64,000 nucleotides of DNA from Brevibacterium sp. CS2 (GCF_005280295.1 NZ_CP040020.1:1302001-1366000); one strand, 5' to 3'. Shown: positions 53,560 through 62,754, counted from the stretch's first letter. The notes: generated from the sequence alone by a model not told the origin. A program made the numbers and translations.

Positions 53560-54068
53560 GTGCGAACGAACCGGTGAATCCCGGTCCCGTGCTGCCCCGG
53601 GTGGGCATCGGGGTCGACGTCCATGGCTTCTCCGCGGATCCGGAGCGCCCGATGTGGCTCGCCGGACTGCATTGGGAAGGTGTGACCGGGCTCGAGGGGC
53701 ACTCCGATTCCGATGCCGTGGCCCACGCCTGCTGCGATGCGCTGTTCTCCGCAGCCGGGATCGGCGACCTGGGCGCGCACTTCGGCACCGACCGGCCGGA
53801 GCTCGCCGGCGCCTCGGGAGCGGAGCTGCTCGCCGAGGCCGCACGGCTGGTGCGCGAGGCCGGGTTCGAGATCGGGAACGTGTCCGTGCAGGCGGTGTGC
53901 AACCGGCCCAAGATCGGCACCCGCCGGGCCGAGGCAGAAGCCGCGCTCAGCGCCGCCGCCGGTGCGCCGGTCGCGGTGTCGGGTACGACGACGGACGGCC
54001 TCGGGCTGACCGGCCGGGGCGACGGTGTCGCCGCGCTCGCCACCGCGCTCGTCCACGCTGCGCGCTGA
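53556..54068 (+). CDS. ispF: 2-C-methyl-D-erythritol 2,4-cyclodiphosphate synthase IspF
   Basis: A 170-residue trimeric zinc enzyme acting two steps after Isp[10 protein letters not shown] has the zinc-binding Dx[30 protein letters not shown] is the family core with the third zinc ligand. [24 protein letters not shown] C-terminus ([16 protein letters not shown]) binds the cytidine. ATG 53556 overlaps the ispD TGA (ATGA). ispE is not here, as is usual in actinobacteria. Confidence 0.95.
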   Translation: MSANEPVNPGPVLPRVGIGVDVHGFSADPERPMWLAGLHWEGVTGLEGHSDSDAVAHACCDALFSAAGIGDLGAHFGTDRPELAGASGAELLAEAARLVREAGFEIGNVSVQAVCNRPKIGTRRAEAEAALSAAAGAPVAVSGTTTDGLGLTGRGDGVAALATALVHAAR

Positions 54069-54235
54069 GCCCGGGACCTGCGCAGACGTTCCGGAGTCGT
54101 TCCGGTGCGGTTTCTGCCGAGTGACCGCACCACGGTGACTCGCGAGTCGGCCTGACCGAACTGGCGCGCCTGCGGAACCTGCGTCCCGTGCAGGAGCGAG
54201 CCGGGAACCGGCTTGCCGACCGCGGGCCGGGCGAT

Positions 54236-54871
54236 TCAGAAGCGGGCGGCGCCGTCGTCGGTGATCCAGCCGATCGCGTGGTCGCCGTCGGCGAGCAGTA
54301 GCCGAGCCGGCGCGGAGCCGAGCTCGTCGTAGGGGGCGAACACGGAGAGCTGCGCAGTCGAGCCCACGGGGATCGGCGCCTCGGACCGGTCACCGTCCGC
54401 TGTCGAGGGTGCGGGCCCGCGAAGCGACACCTCGCGCCCGTCGTCCTGCAGGAGGCGCAGGGCATTGGAGCCGAGCAGGCCCTGCACCTCGACGGACCGG
54501 GTGGTGTGCGGGGCGCGGTCGCGGCGCAACCGCTGCAGCGGCGCGATGCGCCGCCAGCCCATCCGGCACAGCATGAGCCCGCCGACGGCGATGACTGCGG
54601 ACAGGCCGAGCGCGATCGCCGTGGATCCGCTGGTCAGCGGTGCGGAGAAGATCGACACCGCGAGCGAGATCGCGACGACGAGCAGGCCGATGCCGTAGAA
54701 CAGGTTCCAACCCGGCTGATTGACCTGCGCAGTGATCCACATCTGCTCGTGCCGGCTCAGCGTGTAGTCGGCGCGCGCGGACGGGCCGGATGGTCGGCCG
54801 CGACCGGTCGTGACGGGCGGGTGCTCGGAGTCGTGACGCGGGTGCTTCTCGGTGCGGTGGTCGTTCGACAT
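54236..54871 (-). CDS. Membrane protein with two helices, hypothetical
   Basis: A 211-residue protein. A 45-residue charged, His/Arg/Pro-rich N-terminus leads to LSRHEQMWITAQVNQPGWN and two adjacent hydrophobic segments (LFYGIGLLVVAISLAVSIF; AIALGLSAVIAVGGLMLC). The C-terminal 100 residues are soluble with a beta-rich pattern. I do not recognise the family. It converges with ispF across 167 bp that contain a short palindrome (GACTCGCGAGTC) but no clear terminator. Confidence 0.65.
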   Translation of the reverse strand: MSNDHRTEKHPRHDSEHPPVTTGRGRPSGPSARADYTLSRHEQMWITAQVNQPGWNLFYGIGLLVVAISLAVSIFSAPLTSGSTAIALGLSAVIAVGGLMLCRMGWRRIAPLQRLRRDRAPHTTRSVEVQGLLGSNALRLLQDDGREVSLRGPAPSTADGDRSEAPIPVGSTAQLSVFAPYDELGSAPARLLLADGDHAIGWITDDGAARF

Positions 54872-55104
54872 GGCGCGATCCCTTCTCGTGCGACTCCCGG
54901 GGCGAGGGGCGCGACGCCCGGGGCGGGCGAGTCGACCTCGGGCCCAGTCGGCGGTCACAGGCCTGGTCTCGAGGATAACGCGCACGCGCCCTGGAGGATT
55001 CCCGACCGGCGCCGGGCGAGCGGGATCTGCGGATTCCCGCACCCCGGCGCCTCGGACGCGGCACGTCCGTTCCGCGCCGGCTCCGGCAGAGACCCTGTTC
55101 CGCA

Positions 55105-55170
55105 AGAGTGGGGCTTTCGGCGGAGAGTGGTGGCGTCAGCGCCACCACTCTCCGCCGAAAGCCCCACAGT
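55105..55170. repeat. 66-bp palindromic intergenic element, copy D
   Basis: The most regular copy: GTGGGGCTTTCGGCGGAGAG on the left is matched exactly by its complement on the right, the two meeting in a GGCGTCAGCGCC centre. It lies 47 bp past the stop of TRAP receptor 2. The 345-bp gap 54872-55216 otherwise holds only the leader of the membrane protein gene, and a GCCGAGGTGCG word to the right of the element. Confidence 0.93.
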
Positions 55171-55216
55171 CGCCTGAGCTGCGGGGCCGAGGTGCGTTCT
55201 CGTGCCCTGCTGCGGC

Positions 55217-56551
55217 TCAGCTCGGGCGGTGGGCGGCTGCCGCCTCGGTGAAGACCCGCTCGCCGAGCGGGCGGAAGTCGACGCCGTTGGGCTCGTACCA
55301 GTCGTCGAAGTCGGTGAGCTCCCCGTCGTCGGTGTAGCCGAGCTCCTCGACGACCCCGGTCCACTTCTCTGCGGACTCCTCCATCTGTTCGCGGATGTCC
55401 TCCGGCAGCCGGCCCTCGGAGATGAGGTCGTCGACGAGCTGCTCCTGGACATCGGACATGACCTTCTCGGCTTCCGGGTCCATGTCGGTGAACTCGCCTC
55501 CGGCCTCGGTCGCGTCGATGACCGCTTGTCGCTGGGCATCCAGGGTGCTCTGGATGATGCCGTGGAAGTGGTCGACCTCGCCATCGAACAGGATCTGCTG
55601 GTAGGCGAGAGGAAGGTTCTCGAACGAGGAGCCGGCGACGTGGGCCGCCGTCGCCGAACCGGTCACCCGGGAGTCGGCGAAGGTCGAGACGTGCGGGGCG
55701 ACCTCGAGCAGACCGGTCGAGCCGGCGACCTGCGGCTGCACGAAGGTGCAGTCGACGGTGCCGCGCTGCAGGGCCTCGAAGGTCTCGCCGTATTCCATCG
55801 AGACCGGGCTCGCCTGGAGCGCCTCTGCGATCGCGGTGTGCGCGGTGCCGGCGATCCGCATCTGACGGCCGTTCCAGTCGTCGAGCGAGGAGCCGGTGTC
55901 GCGGCACGCGGTCCAGTAGTCGCCGGAGTTCATGAGCGGCGACAGCGGAGTGAGTCCCTTCTCCTTGAAGGACTCGAGGTGCTCCGGGGTGTTCCACCCG
56001 AGCTCGGCCATCATCGCCGTCGAGATCGCCTCGCCCGTGAGCGGCGCGGGGGTCGAGTACTGGGTGATCTTGCTGAAGGCGTCGATCGTGGGGAATTCTT
56101 CCGGGAAATAGATCGCGGCGTGGAACGCGAGATCGACCCGACCGTCGACGAGTGCGTCCTCGAGCTCGGTATAGCTGGCGATCGCCTGACCCCACACGAT
56201 CTCGAGGGTGATCTTTCCGTCCGAACGCTCCTCGACGTATTCCTTGAATCGGAGCGCGCTGGCCGCGGTCTCGGATTCCTGTGAGCTCGCGCCCGGCTGG
56301 TAGGTCAGAGTGACCGGGTCGAGATCGGCGATCGCGGCGTTGATCTCCTCCTGCGAGGCGCCGTACTCGAATCCCTCACCGCCGCCCTGCCCGCCACCGC
56401 CCCCGCCGCTGGATCCGGCGCACCCGCCCAGGAGCGCGAGCGCGGCTCCGGCGGCGAGCGCGGGGACAGCGCGGCGGGTGCGGGCGGAGGTGGACGTGGG
56501 GGCAACGGAGCCCCGGCCGGTCCGGGTGAACATGGTCCTGAGTCGATTCAT
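55217..56551 (-). CDS. TRAP transporter substrate-binding lipoprotein (DctP family), copy 2
   Basis: A 444-residue receptor, paralogue of the gene at 13675. The start is ATG 56551 (MNRLRTMFTRTGRGS); a longer frame to 56800 runs across repeat E and is rejected. A basic region, hydrophobic signal and lipobox LLGGC are followed by a glycine linker and FEYGASQEEINAAI. DctP features: FKEYVEERSDGKITLEIVWGQ, WNGRQMRIAG and ALQRGTVDCTFVQPQ. It ends AAAHRPS like its paralogue. No membrane TRAP subunits are nearby. It lies in a separate transcription unit from the MBL/dehydrogenase operon upstream. Confidence 0.87.
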   Translation of the reverse strand: MNRLRTMFTRTGRGSVAPTSTSARTRRAVPALAAGAALALLGGCAGSSGGGGGGQGGGEGFEYGASQEEINAAIADLDPVTLTYQPGASSQESETAASALRFKEYVEERSDGKITLEIVWGQAIASYTELEDALVDGRVDLAFHAAIYFPEEFPTIDAFSKITQYSTPAPLTGEAISTAMMAELGWNTPEHLESFKEKGLTPLSPLMNSGDYWTACRDTGSSLDDWNGRQMRIAGTAHTAIAEALQASPVSMEYGETFEALQRGTVDCTFVQPQVAGSTGLLEVAPHVSTFADSRVTGSATAAHVAGSSFENLPLAYQQILFDGEVDHFHGIIQSTLDAQRQAVIDATEAGGEFTDMDPEAEKVMSDVQEQLVDDLISEGRLPEDIREQMEESAEKWTGVVEELGYTDDGELTDFDDWYEPNGVDFRPLGERVFTEAAAAHRPS

Positions 56552-56756
56552 CGTCGGTCCTGCTTCTCTGTGTCCCGAGGGTCGTCGTGTCCCGAGGGGT
56601 CGGCCCGGGCGAGGGAGCCCGGAACGCACGCCGATGTGCGTTGAAGAGAGCCTAGCGATAGATCGTTCAGTTTTGAAGATGCCGTTCTGCATGCTGGACA
56701 CGGGGTGCCGGCCTGGGAAACGAGTGCGCGGGCCGGGGCGGCAGTCCCCCGGCAGA

Positions 56757-56822
56757 ACTGTGGGGCTTTCGGACGAGAGTTGGGGCACTATTGCCACCAC
56801 TCTTGTCCGAAAGCCCCACTGT
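56757..56822. repeat. 66-bp palindromic intergenic element, copy E
   Basis: Begins ACTGTGGGGCTTTCGGAC and ends GTCCGAAAGCCCCACTGT; the outer 18 bp pair with one mismatch, and here the C-to-A change after TTTCGG is matched on the other arm. It lies 80 bp past the stop of the MBL hydrolase gene. The 350-bp gap 56552-56901 otherwise holds only the TRAP receptor leader. Confidence 0.92.
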
Positions 56823-56901
56823 TGCGCTGTGTCGGTGCTGCGCGGTGTCGCGGCATCGGCTCCGGGGCTACCCCGCCGTCAGCGGGGCGCGGCCGGGCCG
56901 C

Positions 56902-57579
56902 TCACTCCCCGCGGTCGATCCACTCCTGGAGGTGCGGCTTCTCCTCACCGATCCGGGTGGCGTCGCCGTGCCCGGTGAGCACCACGGTCTCTCCCGGCAG
57001 GGTGAACAGCTTCTCGCTGATCGACTCGATGATCGTGTCGAAGCTCGAGTACGAGCGGCCCGTCGCGCCCGGCCCACCCTGGAACAGGGTGTCTCCGGAG
57101 AGGAGGACCGGCATCTCGCCCGCGGCGTCCACCCCCGGCAGGCCGGCGGCCGACAGCCCGGACTCCGCGTAGAAGCACGTCGAGCCCGGCGAGTGGCCGG
57201 GGGTGTGGATCGCCCGCAGGGCGACCCCGGCGACGGTGAGCTCCTGGCCGTCGGAGAGGTCCTCGTCGGGCTCCGTGTCCGGGTACACCATGTCCCAGAG
57301 CACCCGGTCCTCCGGATTGAGGAGCACCGGCGGACCGCCGAGCAGCCGCTGCGTCTCCGCGACCGCGCGGATGTGGTCGTCGTGGCCGTGGGTGAGGACG
57401 ATCGCCCTCGCCGTGCGCCCGGCGACCGCCTCGACGACGGCCTCGGGGGAGTGCGCCGGGTCGAACACGATGACCTCGGAGTCGTCCCCGACGATCCAGA
57501 CGTTGTTGTCGACCTCCCAGGCCCCGCCGTCGAGCGAGAACGTCCCGGAGGTCACGAGATGATCGATGCGCGCGCTCAT
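56902..57579 (-). CDS. MBL-fold metallo-hydrolase (mycothiol-linked, glyoxalase II-like)
   Basis: A 225-residue metallo-beta-lactamase-fold hydrolase. THGHDDH (about 64-70) is the HxHxDH zinc motif; IHTPGHSPGSTCFY supplies the next histidine, LLSGDTLFQGGPGATGR the bridging aspartate, and LTGHGDATRIGEEK the last histidine. The gene is coupled to the mycothiol-dependent formaldehyde dehydrogenase by TGATG overlap, the same pairing as in other actinobacteria. It probably hydrolyses S-formylmycothiol, the product of its partner; that is inference from context. Confidence 0.88.
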   Translation of the reverse strand: MSARIDHLVTSGTFSLDGGAWEVDNNVWIVGDDSEVIVFDPAHSPEAVVEAVAGRTARAIVLTHGHDDHIRAVAETQRLLGGPPVLLNPEDRVLWDMVYPDTEPDEDLSDGQELTVAGVALRAIHTPGHSPGSTCFYAESGLSAAGLPGVDAAGEMPVLLSGDTLFQGGPGATGRSYSSFDTIIESISEKLFTLPGETVVLTGHGDATRIGEEKPHLQEWIDRGE

Positions 57580-58670
57580 CAGAACTCCACCACCGATCGC
57601 AGGACCTCACCGCGGCCCATCTTGGCGAACGCGTCCTCGACCCCGTCGATCGAGATCCGCTCGGTGACGAACTTCTCCAGCGGCAGGCGGCCCTGCTTGT
57701 AGAGGTCGACGAGCATGGGGAAGTCGCGGTCCGGCAGGCAGTCGCCGTACCACGAAGACTTGAGCGAGCCACCGCGGCCGAACACGTCCGCGAGCGGCAC
57801 GGACAGCTCCATCTCCGGGGTCGGCACGCCGACGAGCACGACGGTGCCGGCGAGGTCGCGGGCGTAGAACGCCTGCCGCCAGGTCTCCGGGCGGCCGACG
57901 GCGTCGATGACGACATCGGCGCCGAAGCCGCCGGTGAGCTCCTGCACGGCGCTCACCACGCCGTCCTCGTCGAGGTCCTTCGACACGATGGTGTCGGTCG
58001 CGCCGAGCTCCTTCGCCGCCGCGAGCTTCTTCTCGTCGAAGTCGATCGCGATGATCGGCGAGGCGCCGGCGAGGTGCGCACCGGCGATCGCGGCGTTGCC
58101 CACGCCGCCGCAGCCGATGACCGCCACGGACTTGCCGCGGGTGACCTGCCCGGTGTTGATCGCCGCGCCGATCCCGGCCATGACGCCGCAGCCGAGCAGG
58201 CCGACGACGGAGGGGTCGGACTCCTCGACCTTGGTGCACTGGCCGGCGGCCACCAGCGTCTTCTCCGCGAAGGAGCCGATCCCGAGGGCGGCCTCGAGCT
58301 CGGTGCCGTCGGTGAGCGTCATCTTCTGGGTCGCGTTGTGGGTGTCGAAGCAGTACCACGGCTCGCCCCGGCGGCACGCGCGGCAGTCGCCGCAGATCGC
58401 CCGCCAGTTGAGGACGACGAAGTCGCCCACCTCGACCGAATCGACGCCCTCGCCGACCTCCGAGACGACGCCGGCGGACTCGTGGCCGAGGAGGAACGGG
58501 TAGTCGTCGCTGATCCCGCCCTCGCGGTAGTGGAAGTCGGTGTGGCAGACTCCGCACGACTTGACGTCGACGACGACCTCGCCGGGACCGGGATCGGGGA
58601 TCACGATGTCCGTGACCTCCACCGGAGCTCCCTTCGACATCGCGACGATTCCCTTGACTGTGGTGGGCAT
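57579..58670 (-). CDS. mscR: S-(hydroxymethyl)mycothiol dehydrogenase / S-nitrosomycothiol reductase
   Basis: A 363-residue zinc alcohol dehydrogenase using mycothiol as cofactor to oxidise formaldehyde and reduce nitrosomycothiol. [14 protein letters not shown] carries catalytic zinc ligands, [12 protein letters not shown] the next, and [15 protein letters not shown] the structural zinc cysteines. [19 protein letters not shown] is the NAD-binding GxGxxG, and [18 protein letters not shown] is typical of the family. ATG 58670 with GGAGG upstream gives the normal length. Together with mshA and mshD it shows a working mycothiol system. Confidence 0.92.
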   Translation of the reverse strand: MPTTVKGIVAMSKGAPVEVTDIVIPDPGPGEVVVDVKSCGVCHTDFHYREGGISDDYPFLLGHESAGVVSEVGEGVDSVEVGDFVVLNWRAICGDCRACRRGEPWYCFDTHNATQKMTLTDGTELEAALGIGSFAEKTLVAAGQCTKVEESDPSVVGLLGCGVMAGIGAAINTGQVTRGKSVAVIGCGGVGNAAIAGAHLAGASPIIAIDFDEKKLAAAKELGATDTIVSKDLDEDGVVSAVQELTGGFGADVVIDAVGRPETWRQAFYARDLAGTVVLVGVPTPEMELSVPLADVFGRGGSLKSSWYGDCLPDRDFPMLVDLYKQGRLPLEKFVTERISIDGVEDAFAKMGRGEVLRSVVEF

Positions 58671-58840
58671 GGGGCCTCCGTTCGCGCAAGCATGCGCGGT
58701 CGATGATGTGTCTGTCGCCAGTCTAGGGGCCGTGGGAGGGGCGCGGAAGGTGCGGAGCCGAGGCGCACTGGTGAGGGGGCGCGGAAGGTGCGGTGACCGC
58801 CGGATGGGAGCGGGCGCCACGACGGCGAGGAGGACAACGC

Positions 58841-58856
58841 GTCAACAGATGTTGAC
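58841..58856. promoter_or_regulatory. Operator 1 upstream of the HTH gene
   Basis: GTCAACA and TGTTGAC flank a two-base centre, a perfect palindrome 31 bp before the HTH start. It shares GTCAAC/GTTGAC with operator 2. Confidence 0.65.
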
Positions 58857-58864
58857 GAACGACA

Positions 58865-58886
58865 GCTGTCAACATATATTGACAGC
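58865..58886. promoter_or_regulatory. Operator 2 abutting the HTH start codon
   Basis: GCTGTCAA and TTGACAGC flank CATATA; the right arm ends one base before the ATG at 58887. A protein bound here would block either transcription or, if the transcript is leaderless, the start point itself. Confidence 0.7.
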
Positions 58887-59135
58887 ATGGCAGATCGAAC
58901 GCTCACCGCCGTCGCCGGCGACACCGCGGACCCGATCCGGGGTCTGCGGGCGGTCGCCGAGCTGCGGACCCTCACCGACTCCCTCGAGCTCGCGCAGGTC
59001 GAGTCCGCCCTCGGGCAGGGCATGACCTGGCAGCAGATCGCCGATGCGCTCGGCGTGTCCAAGCAGGCGGTTCACCGCAAGTACCGTTCGCGGGTCGCCC
59101 CCGCACTCCTCAGACGATCCGGAGGCAAGAGATGA
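58887..59135 (+). CDS. Small HTH protein, probable autorepressor
   Basis: An 82-residue protein with a helix-turn-helix, SALGQGMTWQQIADALGVSKQAVHRKYR (residues about 46-73), and a basic tail, RRSGGKR. It has no effector domain. The two GTCAAC-type palindromes directly upstream, one touching the ATG, fit binding by this protein. It overlaps the Clp_N-SRPBCC gene by four bases (ATGA), so the two are made together. Small HTH proteins beside Clp_N-domain genes are seen in other actinobacteria, but the function is not known to me. Confidence 0.8.
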   Translation: MADRTLTAVAGDTADPIRGLRAVAELRTLTDSLELAQVESALGQGMTWQQIADALGVSKQAVHRKYRSRVAPALLRRSGGKR

Positions 59136-60136
59136 ACTCCTTCAACCGTGCGATGTCCATCAGCGGCGCGGCCTGGTTCGAGACCATGCGCGAGCACCGT
59201 GCCGAGCTCGACATCGAGCATCTGCTCCTCGGCCTCCTCGGCGCCGGCGGCGGACCGGCCCAGACCCTCGCCGCGCACGGCGTCACCCTCGCGCGTGCAC
59301 GTCGGGCGGTGACCGCGGTGAGGGCTGAGCGTCTGGGCGACATCGGCATCGACCCCACCACTGTGCCCGTCCGCGACGTCCGCGACATGGCGGGGCTCAC
59401 CGCCCGCGAGGTGGGGGACCTGCCGATGTCCCGAGCGGCCCAGGACGTGCTGTCCCAGGGTCCCGGCTGGAACCCGTTCTCCTCCGGGGAGCGCCGCCGA
59501 CGGCGACGCCTCCGGGGCGCCGACTTCGAGACCGGGATCCTCCGCGATCTCCTCGCCGAGCCCTCCGGCCGGATCGCTGCGATCATCGAACACTGCGGGG
59601 CATCGGTCGCAGCACTCCGGGCCGACGCGACGGGCGGACCCGTGAGCGGGACCGGGCGCGGCGTTCGTCGCGCGGCCCCCGGCGTCCCGCGTCCGGCGCG
59701 GGTGCTGCCCGGGTGTTGGCCCGGCGGCGAACCCGCCGCGGCGATCGCGCAGAGCCACTTCGTGTCCGCCGACCCCGCGCGCGTCCGGGCCGTTCTCGAG
59801 GACCCCGAGCAGATCCGGCGGATCGTCGGCGGCGGAGGCGTCTTCCGCGTCGACCGGCAGCCCGACCCGCTGGGGGCCATCGCCTGGAGGGTGGTCTTCA
59901 GCGGCGAGGAGGTCGACGGAAAGGTCCCCGGTCCGGCCGATCAGGTCACCGGCTACGAGCGCTTCGAGCTCATGCCGGTCCCCGGCGGGACGGTCGTGCT
60001 CTACGAGACCGCGCGGCGCACCTACGGCCGCACCGCGCGGCTGTGGGCGCTCGTCGCCCGGTACAGCCTCCGCTTCGCGCCCCGGCACCGGCTCCTGCTC
60101 CTGTCCGACGCCTGCGCGCGCGGCGAGGACGAATAG
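59132..60136 (+). CDS. Clp N-terminal repeat domain fused to an SRPBCC-like domain
   Basis: A 334-residue protein. Residues about 10-60 (AWFETMREHRAELDIEHLLLGLL...GVTLARARRAVTAV) form a Clp_N repeat like those that open ClpA/ClpC, and MSRAAQDVLSQGPGW with FETGILRDLLAEP forms the second repeat, to about 160. No ATPase follows. After a Gly/Arg/Pro linker, AIAQSHFVSADPARVRAVLEDPEQI starts an SRPBCC (START-like) fold with GYERFELMPVPGGTVVLYE, ending near 330. It could be an adaptor that binds a ligand or protein and presents it to a Clp protease, or a stand-in substrate; both are inference. Coupled to the HTH gene. Confidence 0.75.
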   Translation: MNSFNRAMSISGAAWFETMREHRAELDIEHLLLGLLGAGGGPAQTLAAHGVTLARARRAVTAVRAERLGDIGIDPTTVPVRDVRDMAGLTAREVGDLPMSRAAQDVLSQGPGWNPFSSGERRRRRRLRGADFETGILRDLLAEPSGRIAAIIEHCGASVAALRADATGGPVSGTGRGVRRAAPGVPRPARVLPGCWPGGEPAAAIAQSHFVSADPARVRAVLEDPEQIRRIVGGGGVFRVDRQPDPLGAIAWRVVFSGEEVDGKVPGPADQVTGYERFELMPVPGGTVVLYETARRTYGRTARLWALVARYSLRFAPRHRLLLLSDACARGEDE

Positions 60137-60221
60137 TCGTGCGCGCGGTGCGGGCCGGCGCCGGGCCCCGGCATGTGCCTCGGGCCCGGACCGCCCGCAC
60201 GGACCTGTCCGCGGTTCTCGC

Positions 60222-60227
60222 TAGACT
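60222..60227 (+). promoter_or_regulatory. Candidate -10 box for a leaderless cysS transcript
   Basis: TAGACT ends six bases before the GTG at 60234 with no ribosome-binding site between. Confidence 0.45.
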
Positions 60228-60233
60228 CTGAGC

Positions 60234-61703
60234 GTGACCATTCAGCTGTACAACACCGCCACCCGCACCATCGAGCCCTTCCGTTCCGTCGTCGACGGCC
60301 GGGTGGGGATCTACGTGTGCGGGGCGACGGTGCAGGGCGCACCGCACATCGGGCACATGCGCTCGGCCGTGGTGTTCGACCAGCTGCGCCGCTGGCTCGG
60401 CTACCGCGGCTACGATGTCACGCTCGTCCGCAACGTCACCGACATCGACGACAAGATCCTCAGCAAGTCGGTCGAGGAGGGCCGCTCCTGGTGGGCGCAC
60501 GCCTACCACTACGAGCAGGTCTTCACCGCCGCCTACGACCGGATGGGCGTGCTGCGCCCCAGCTATGAGCCGCGCGCCACCGGCCACATCACGGAGATGG
60601 TCGAACTTATCTCCCGCCTCCTCGAGGCCGGGCTGGCCTACGAGGCGCTCGACTGCTCCGGCGACGTCTACTTCGCCGCGAGCGCCTGGCCGGAGTACGG
60701 CGCGCTCACCAACCAGCGGCTCGAGGACATGTCCGATGCCGCCGACGCCCCGCTGCGCGGGAAGAAGGACCCGCGGGACTTCGCGCTGTGGAAGGCCCAC
60801 AAGCCCGAGGACCCGGAGTCCGCCTCGTGGCCCACCCCGTGGGGTCGCGGCCGGCCGGGCTGGCACATCGAGTGCTCGGCGATGTCGACGAAGTACCTCG
60901 GCGCCGAGTTCGACATCCACGGCGGCGGCCTCGACCTCCGCTTCCCGCACCACGAGAACGAGCTCGCCCAGTCCCGCGCCGCTGGGGACCCCTTCGCCCG
61001 GGTGTGGATGCACTCGGGGCTGCTCAACGTCGGCGGGGACAAGATGTCGAAGTCGCTCGGCAACTCGATCTTCGCCCACGCGCTGTTCGACCGCTTCCCG
61101 GCGATCACCGTGCGCTACTTCCTCTCCACCGCCCACTACCGCTCGGTGCTCGAGTTCTCCGACGGGCTCGTCGCCCAGCAGCAGGCCGCGCTCGAACGGT
61201 TCACGAACTTCCTCGACCGCGCCCGGCGGCTGCTCGGTGAAGACGCGCCGCCCGTGCCCGAGGCCGCCGCCGGCTACCGCGACCGGGTGGTCGACGTGCC
61301 GGACGAGTTCGCCGCCGCGATGGACGAGGACCTGTCGATCCCGCGCGCACTCGCCGTCGCCTTCGACCGGGTGGGCGAGGGCAACCGGCAGCTCGAGACG
61401 GCCGGCACCGCGCCGGACGCTGATACCAGGGCCGGCCTCGCACGGATCGTCGCGGAGATCGAGCTCATGCTCGACATCCTCGGGGTCAACCCGACCTCGC
61501 CGGTCTGGGCGAGCGCCTCGGCCCAGGACGACGCCGCGACCCGTGCCCTCGACTCCCTCGTCTCCGAGCTCGCCGCCGAACGGCTGGCGGCGAAGGCGGA
61601 GAAGGACTACGCTCGCGCCGATGCCATCCGCGACCGGCTCACCGCAGCCGGGATCGCCATCGAGGACACTCCGGGAGGATTCCGCTGGGCGCTCGCCGAC
61701 TGA
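60234..61703 (+). CDS. cysS: Cysteinyl-tRNA synthetase
   Basis: A 489-residue class I synthetase. YVCGATVQGAPHIGHMRS contains the zinc cysteine (C29) and HIGH; GGDKMSKSLGNS is KMSKS. WHIECSAMSTKYLG and DLRFPHHENELAQS hold further zinc ligands and substrate contacts. The C-terminal helical domain ends DTPGGFRWALAD, as usual. The GTG start gives MTIQLYNTATR, the normal N-terminus. Related MshC is absent from the window. It is followed by rlmB 100 bp later, the common cysS-rlmB order of actinobacteria. Confidence 0.96.
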   Translation: MTIQLYNTATRTIEPFRSVVDGRVGIYVCGATVQGAPHIGHMRSAVVFDQLRRWLGYRGYDVTLVRNVTDIDDKILSKSVEEGRSWWAHAYHYEQVFTAAYDRMGVLRPSYEPRATGHITEMVELISRLLEAGLAYEALDCSGDVYFAASAWPEYGALTNQRLEDMSDAADAPLRGKKDPRDFALWKAHKPEDPESASWPTPWGRGRPGWHIECSAMSTKYLGAEFDIHGGGLDLRFPHHENELAQSRAAGDPFARVWMHSGLLNVGGDKMSKSLGNSIFAHALFDRFPAITVRYFLSTAHYRSVLEFSDGLVAQQQAALERFTNFLDRARRLLGEDAPPVPEAAAGYRDRVVDVPDEFAAAMDEDLSIPRALAVAFDRVGEGNRQLETAGTAPDADTRAGLARIVAEIELMLDILGVNPTSPVWASASAQDDAATRALDSLVSELAAERLAAKAEKDYARADAIRDRLTAAGIAIEDTPGGFRWALAD

Positions 61704-61803
61704 CCGCGTCGACCCCGCTCCGATCTCCCACCACCGACCGATCCCGCCACCGGGACGGTCGACACCAATGATCCGGCACCGCTGAACAGACAGGACACCC
61801 GAT

Positions 61804-62754
61804 ATGCCACCGAAGTCACGCGGCGGAGCGATCCGCAAGCCCGGCAAGGGCCCCACGAAGGGCTCCGGCGGCCAGGGCCGGCGCAAGCTCGAGGGCAAGG
61901 GCCCCACCCCGCGCGCCGAGGACCGCGTCTACCACAAGGCGCACAAGGAGGCGCAGGCCAAGAAGGCGCGCCAGACCGCGCAGGCCAAGCGCAAGAAGCG
62001 CGAGGCCGGGGCCGATGTCGTCGCGGGCCGGAACTCCGTGCTCGAGGCGCTCCGCGAGGGCGTGCCCGCCACCGCGCTGTTCGTCGGCCAGCGGATCGAC
62101 GCCGACGACCGCGTCAAGGAGTCGATCGCGCTCGCCGCCGAACGCGGCATCTCCATGCTCGAGGCGAGCAAGCCCGACCTCGACCGGCTCACCGACGACG
62201 CCATCCACCAGGGCATCGCCCTGCAGGTGCCGTCCTACGACTACGCCCACCCCGACGACCTGCTCGCGCTCGCCGCGGACCGGTTCGAGACCCCGCTGCT
62301 CGTCGCGCTCGACGGCATCACCGACCCGCGCAACCTCGGGGCGATCGTCCGCTCCACCGCGGCGTTCGGCGGCCACGGCGTGATCATCCCCGAGCGCCGC
62401 TCGGCGAGCATGACCGCGGCGGCCTGGAAGACCTCGGCCGGGGCGGCCTCGCGGATCCCGGTGGCCCGCGTGGTCAACCTCGCCCGCGCGCTCCAGGACC
62501 TCAAGCAGCAGGGCGTGTTCGTCCTCGGACTCGACATGGACGGCGACGTCGAACTGCCGGAGCTCGAGCTCGCGAGCTCGCCGGTGTGCATCGTCGTCGG
62601 CTCGGAGGGCAAGGGCGTGTCGCGACTCGTCGGCGACCTCTGCGACCAGATCGTGTCGATCCCGATCCAGGCGAGCACCGAATCGCTCAACGCCGGCATC
62701 GCCGCCGCCGTCACCCTCTACGAGGTCGCCCGCACGCGCTCCCGGGAGAGCTGA
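61804..62754 (+). CDS. rlmB: 23S rRNA (guanosine-2'-O)-methyltransferase RlmB
   Basis: A 316-residue SPOUT methyltransferase. The first 65 residues are a Lys/Arg/Gly-rich tail, the usual RNA-binding extension of actinobacterial RlmB. VVAGRNSVLEALREGVPATALF starts the L30e-like substrate domain. The trefoil knot is shown by LDGITDPRNLGAIVRSTAAFG (motif 1), CIVVGSEGKGVSRL (motif 2) and IPIQASTESLNAGIAAAVTLYE (motif 3). The product is the Gm modification at the position equivalent to G2251. ATG 61804 has AGGACA ahead. It converges with the MFS gene. Confidence 0.95.
   Translation: MPPKSRGGAIRKPGKGPTKGSGGQGRRKLEGKGPTPRAEDRVYHKAHKEAQAKKARQTAQAKRKKREAGADVVAGRNSVLEALREGVPATALFVGQRIDADDRVKESIALAAERGISMLEASKPDLDRLTDDAIHQGIALQVPSYDYAHPDDLLALAADRFETPLLVALDGITDPRNLGAIVRSTAAFGGHGVIIPERRSASMTAAAWKTSAGAASRIPVARVVNLARALQDLKQQGVFVLGLDMDGDVELPELELASSPVCIVVGSEGKGVSRLVGDLCDQIVSIPIQASTESLNAGIAAAVTLYEVARTRSRES

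Noticed and set aside
56552..56800. N-terminal extension of TRAP receptor 2 through repeat E
   Set aside because: It would place 83 non-homologous residues before the signal peptide. ATG 56551 puts the signal and lipobox at the right place.
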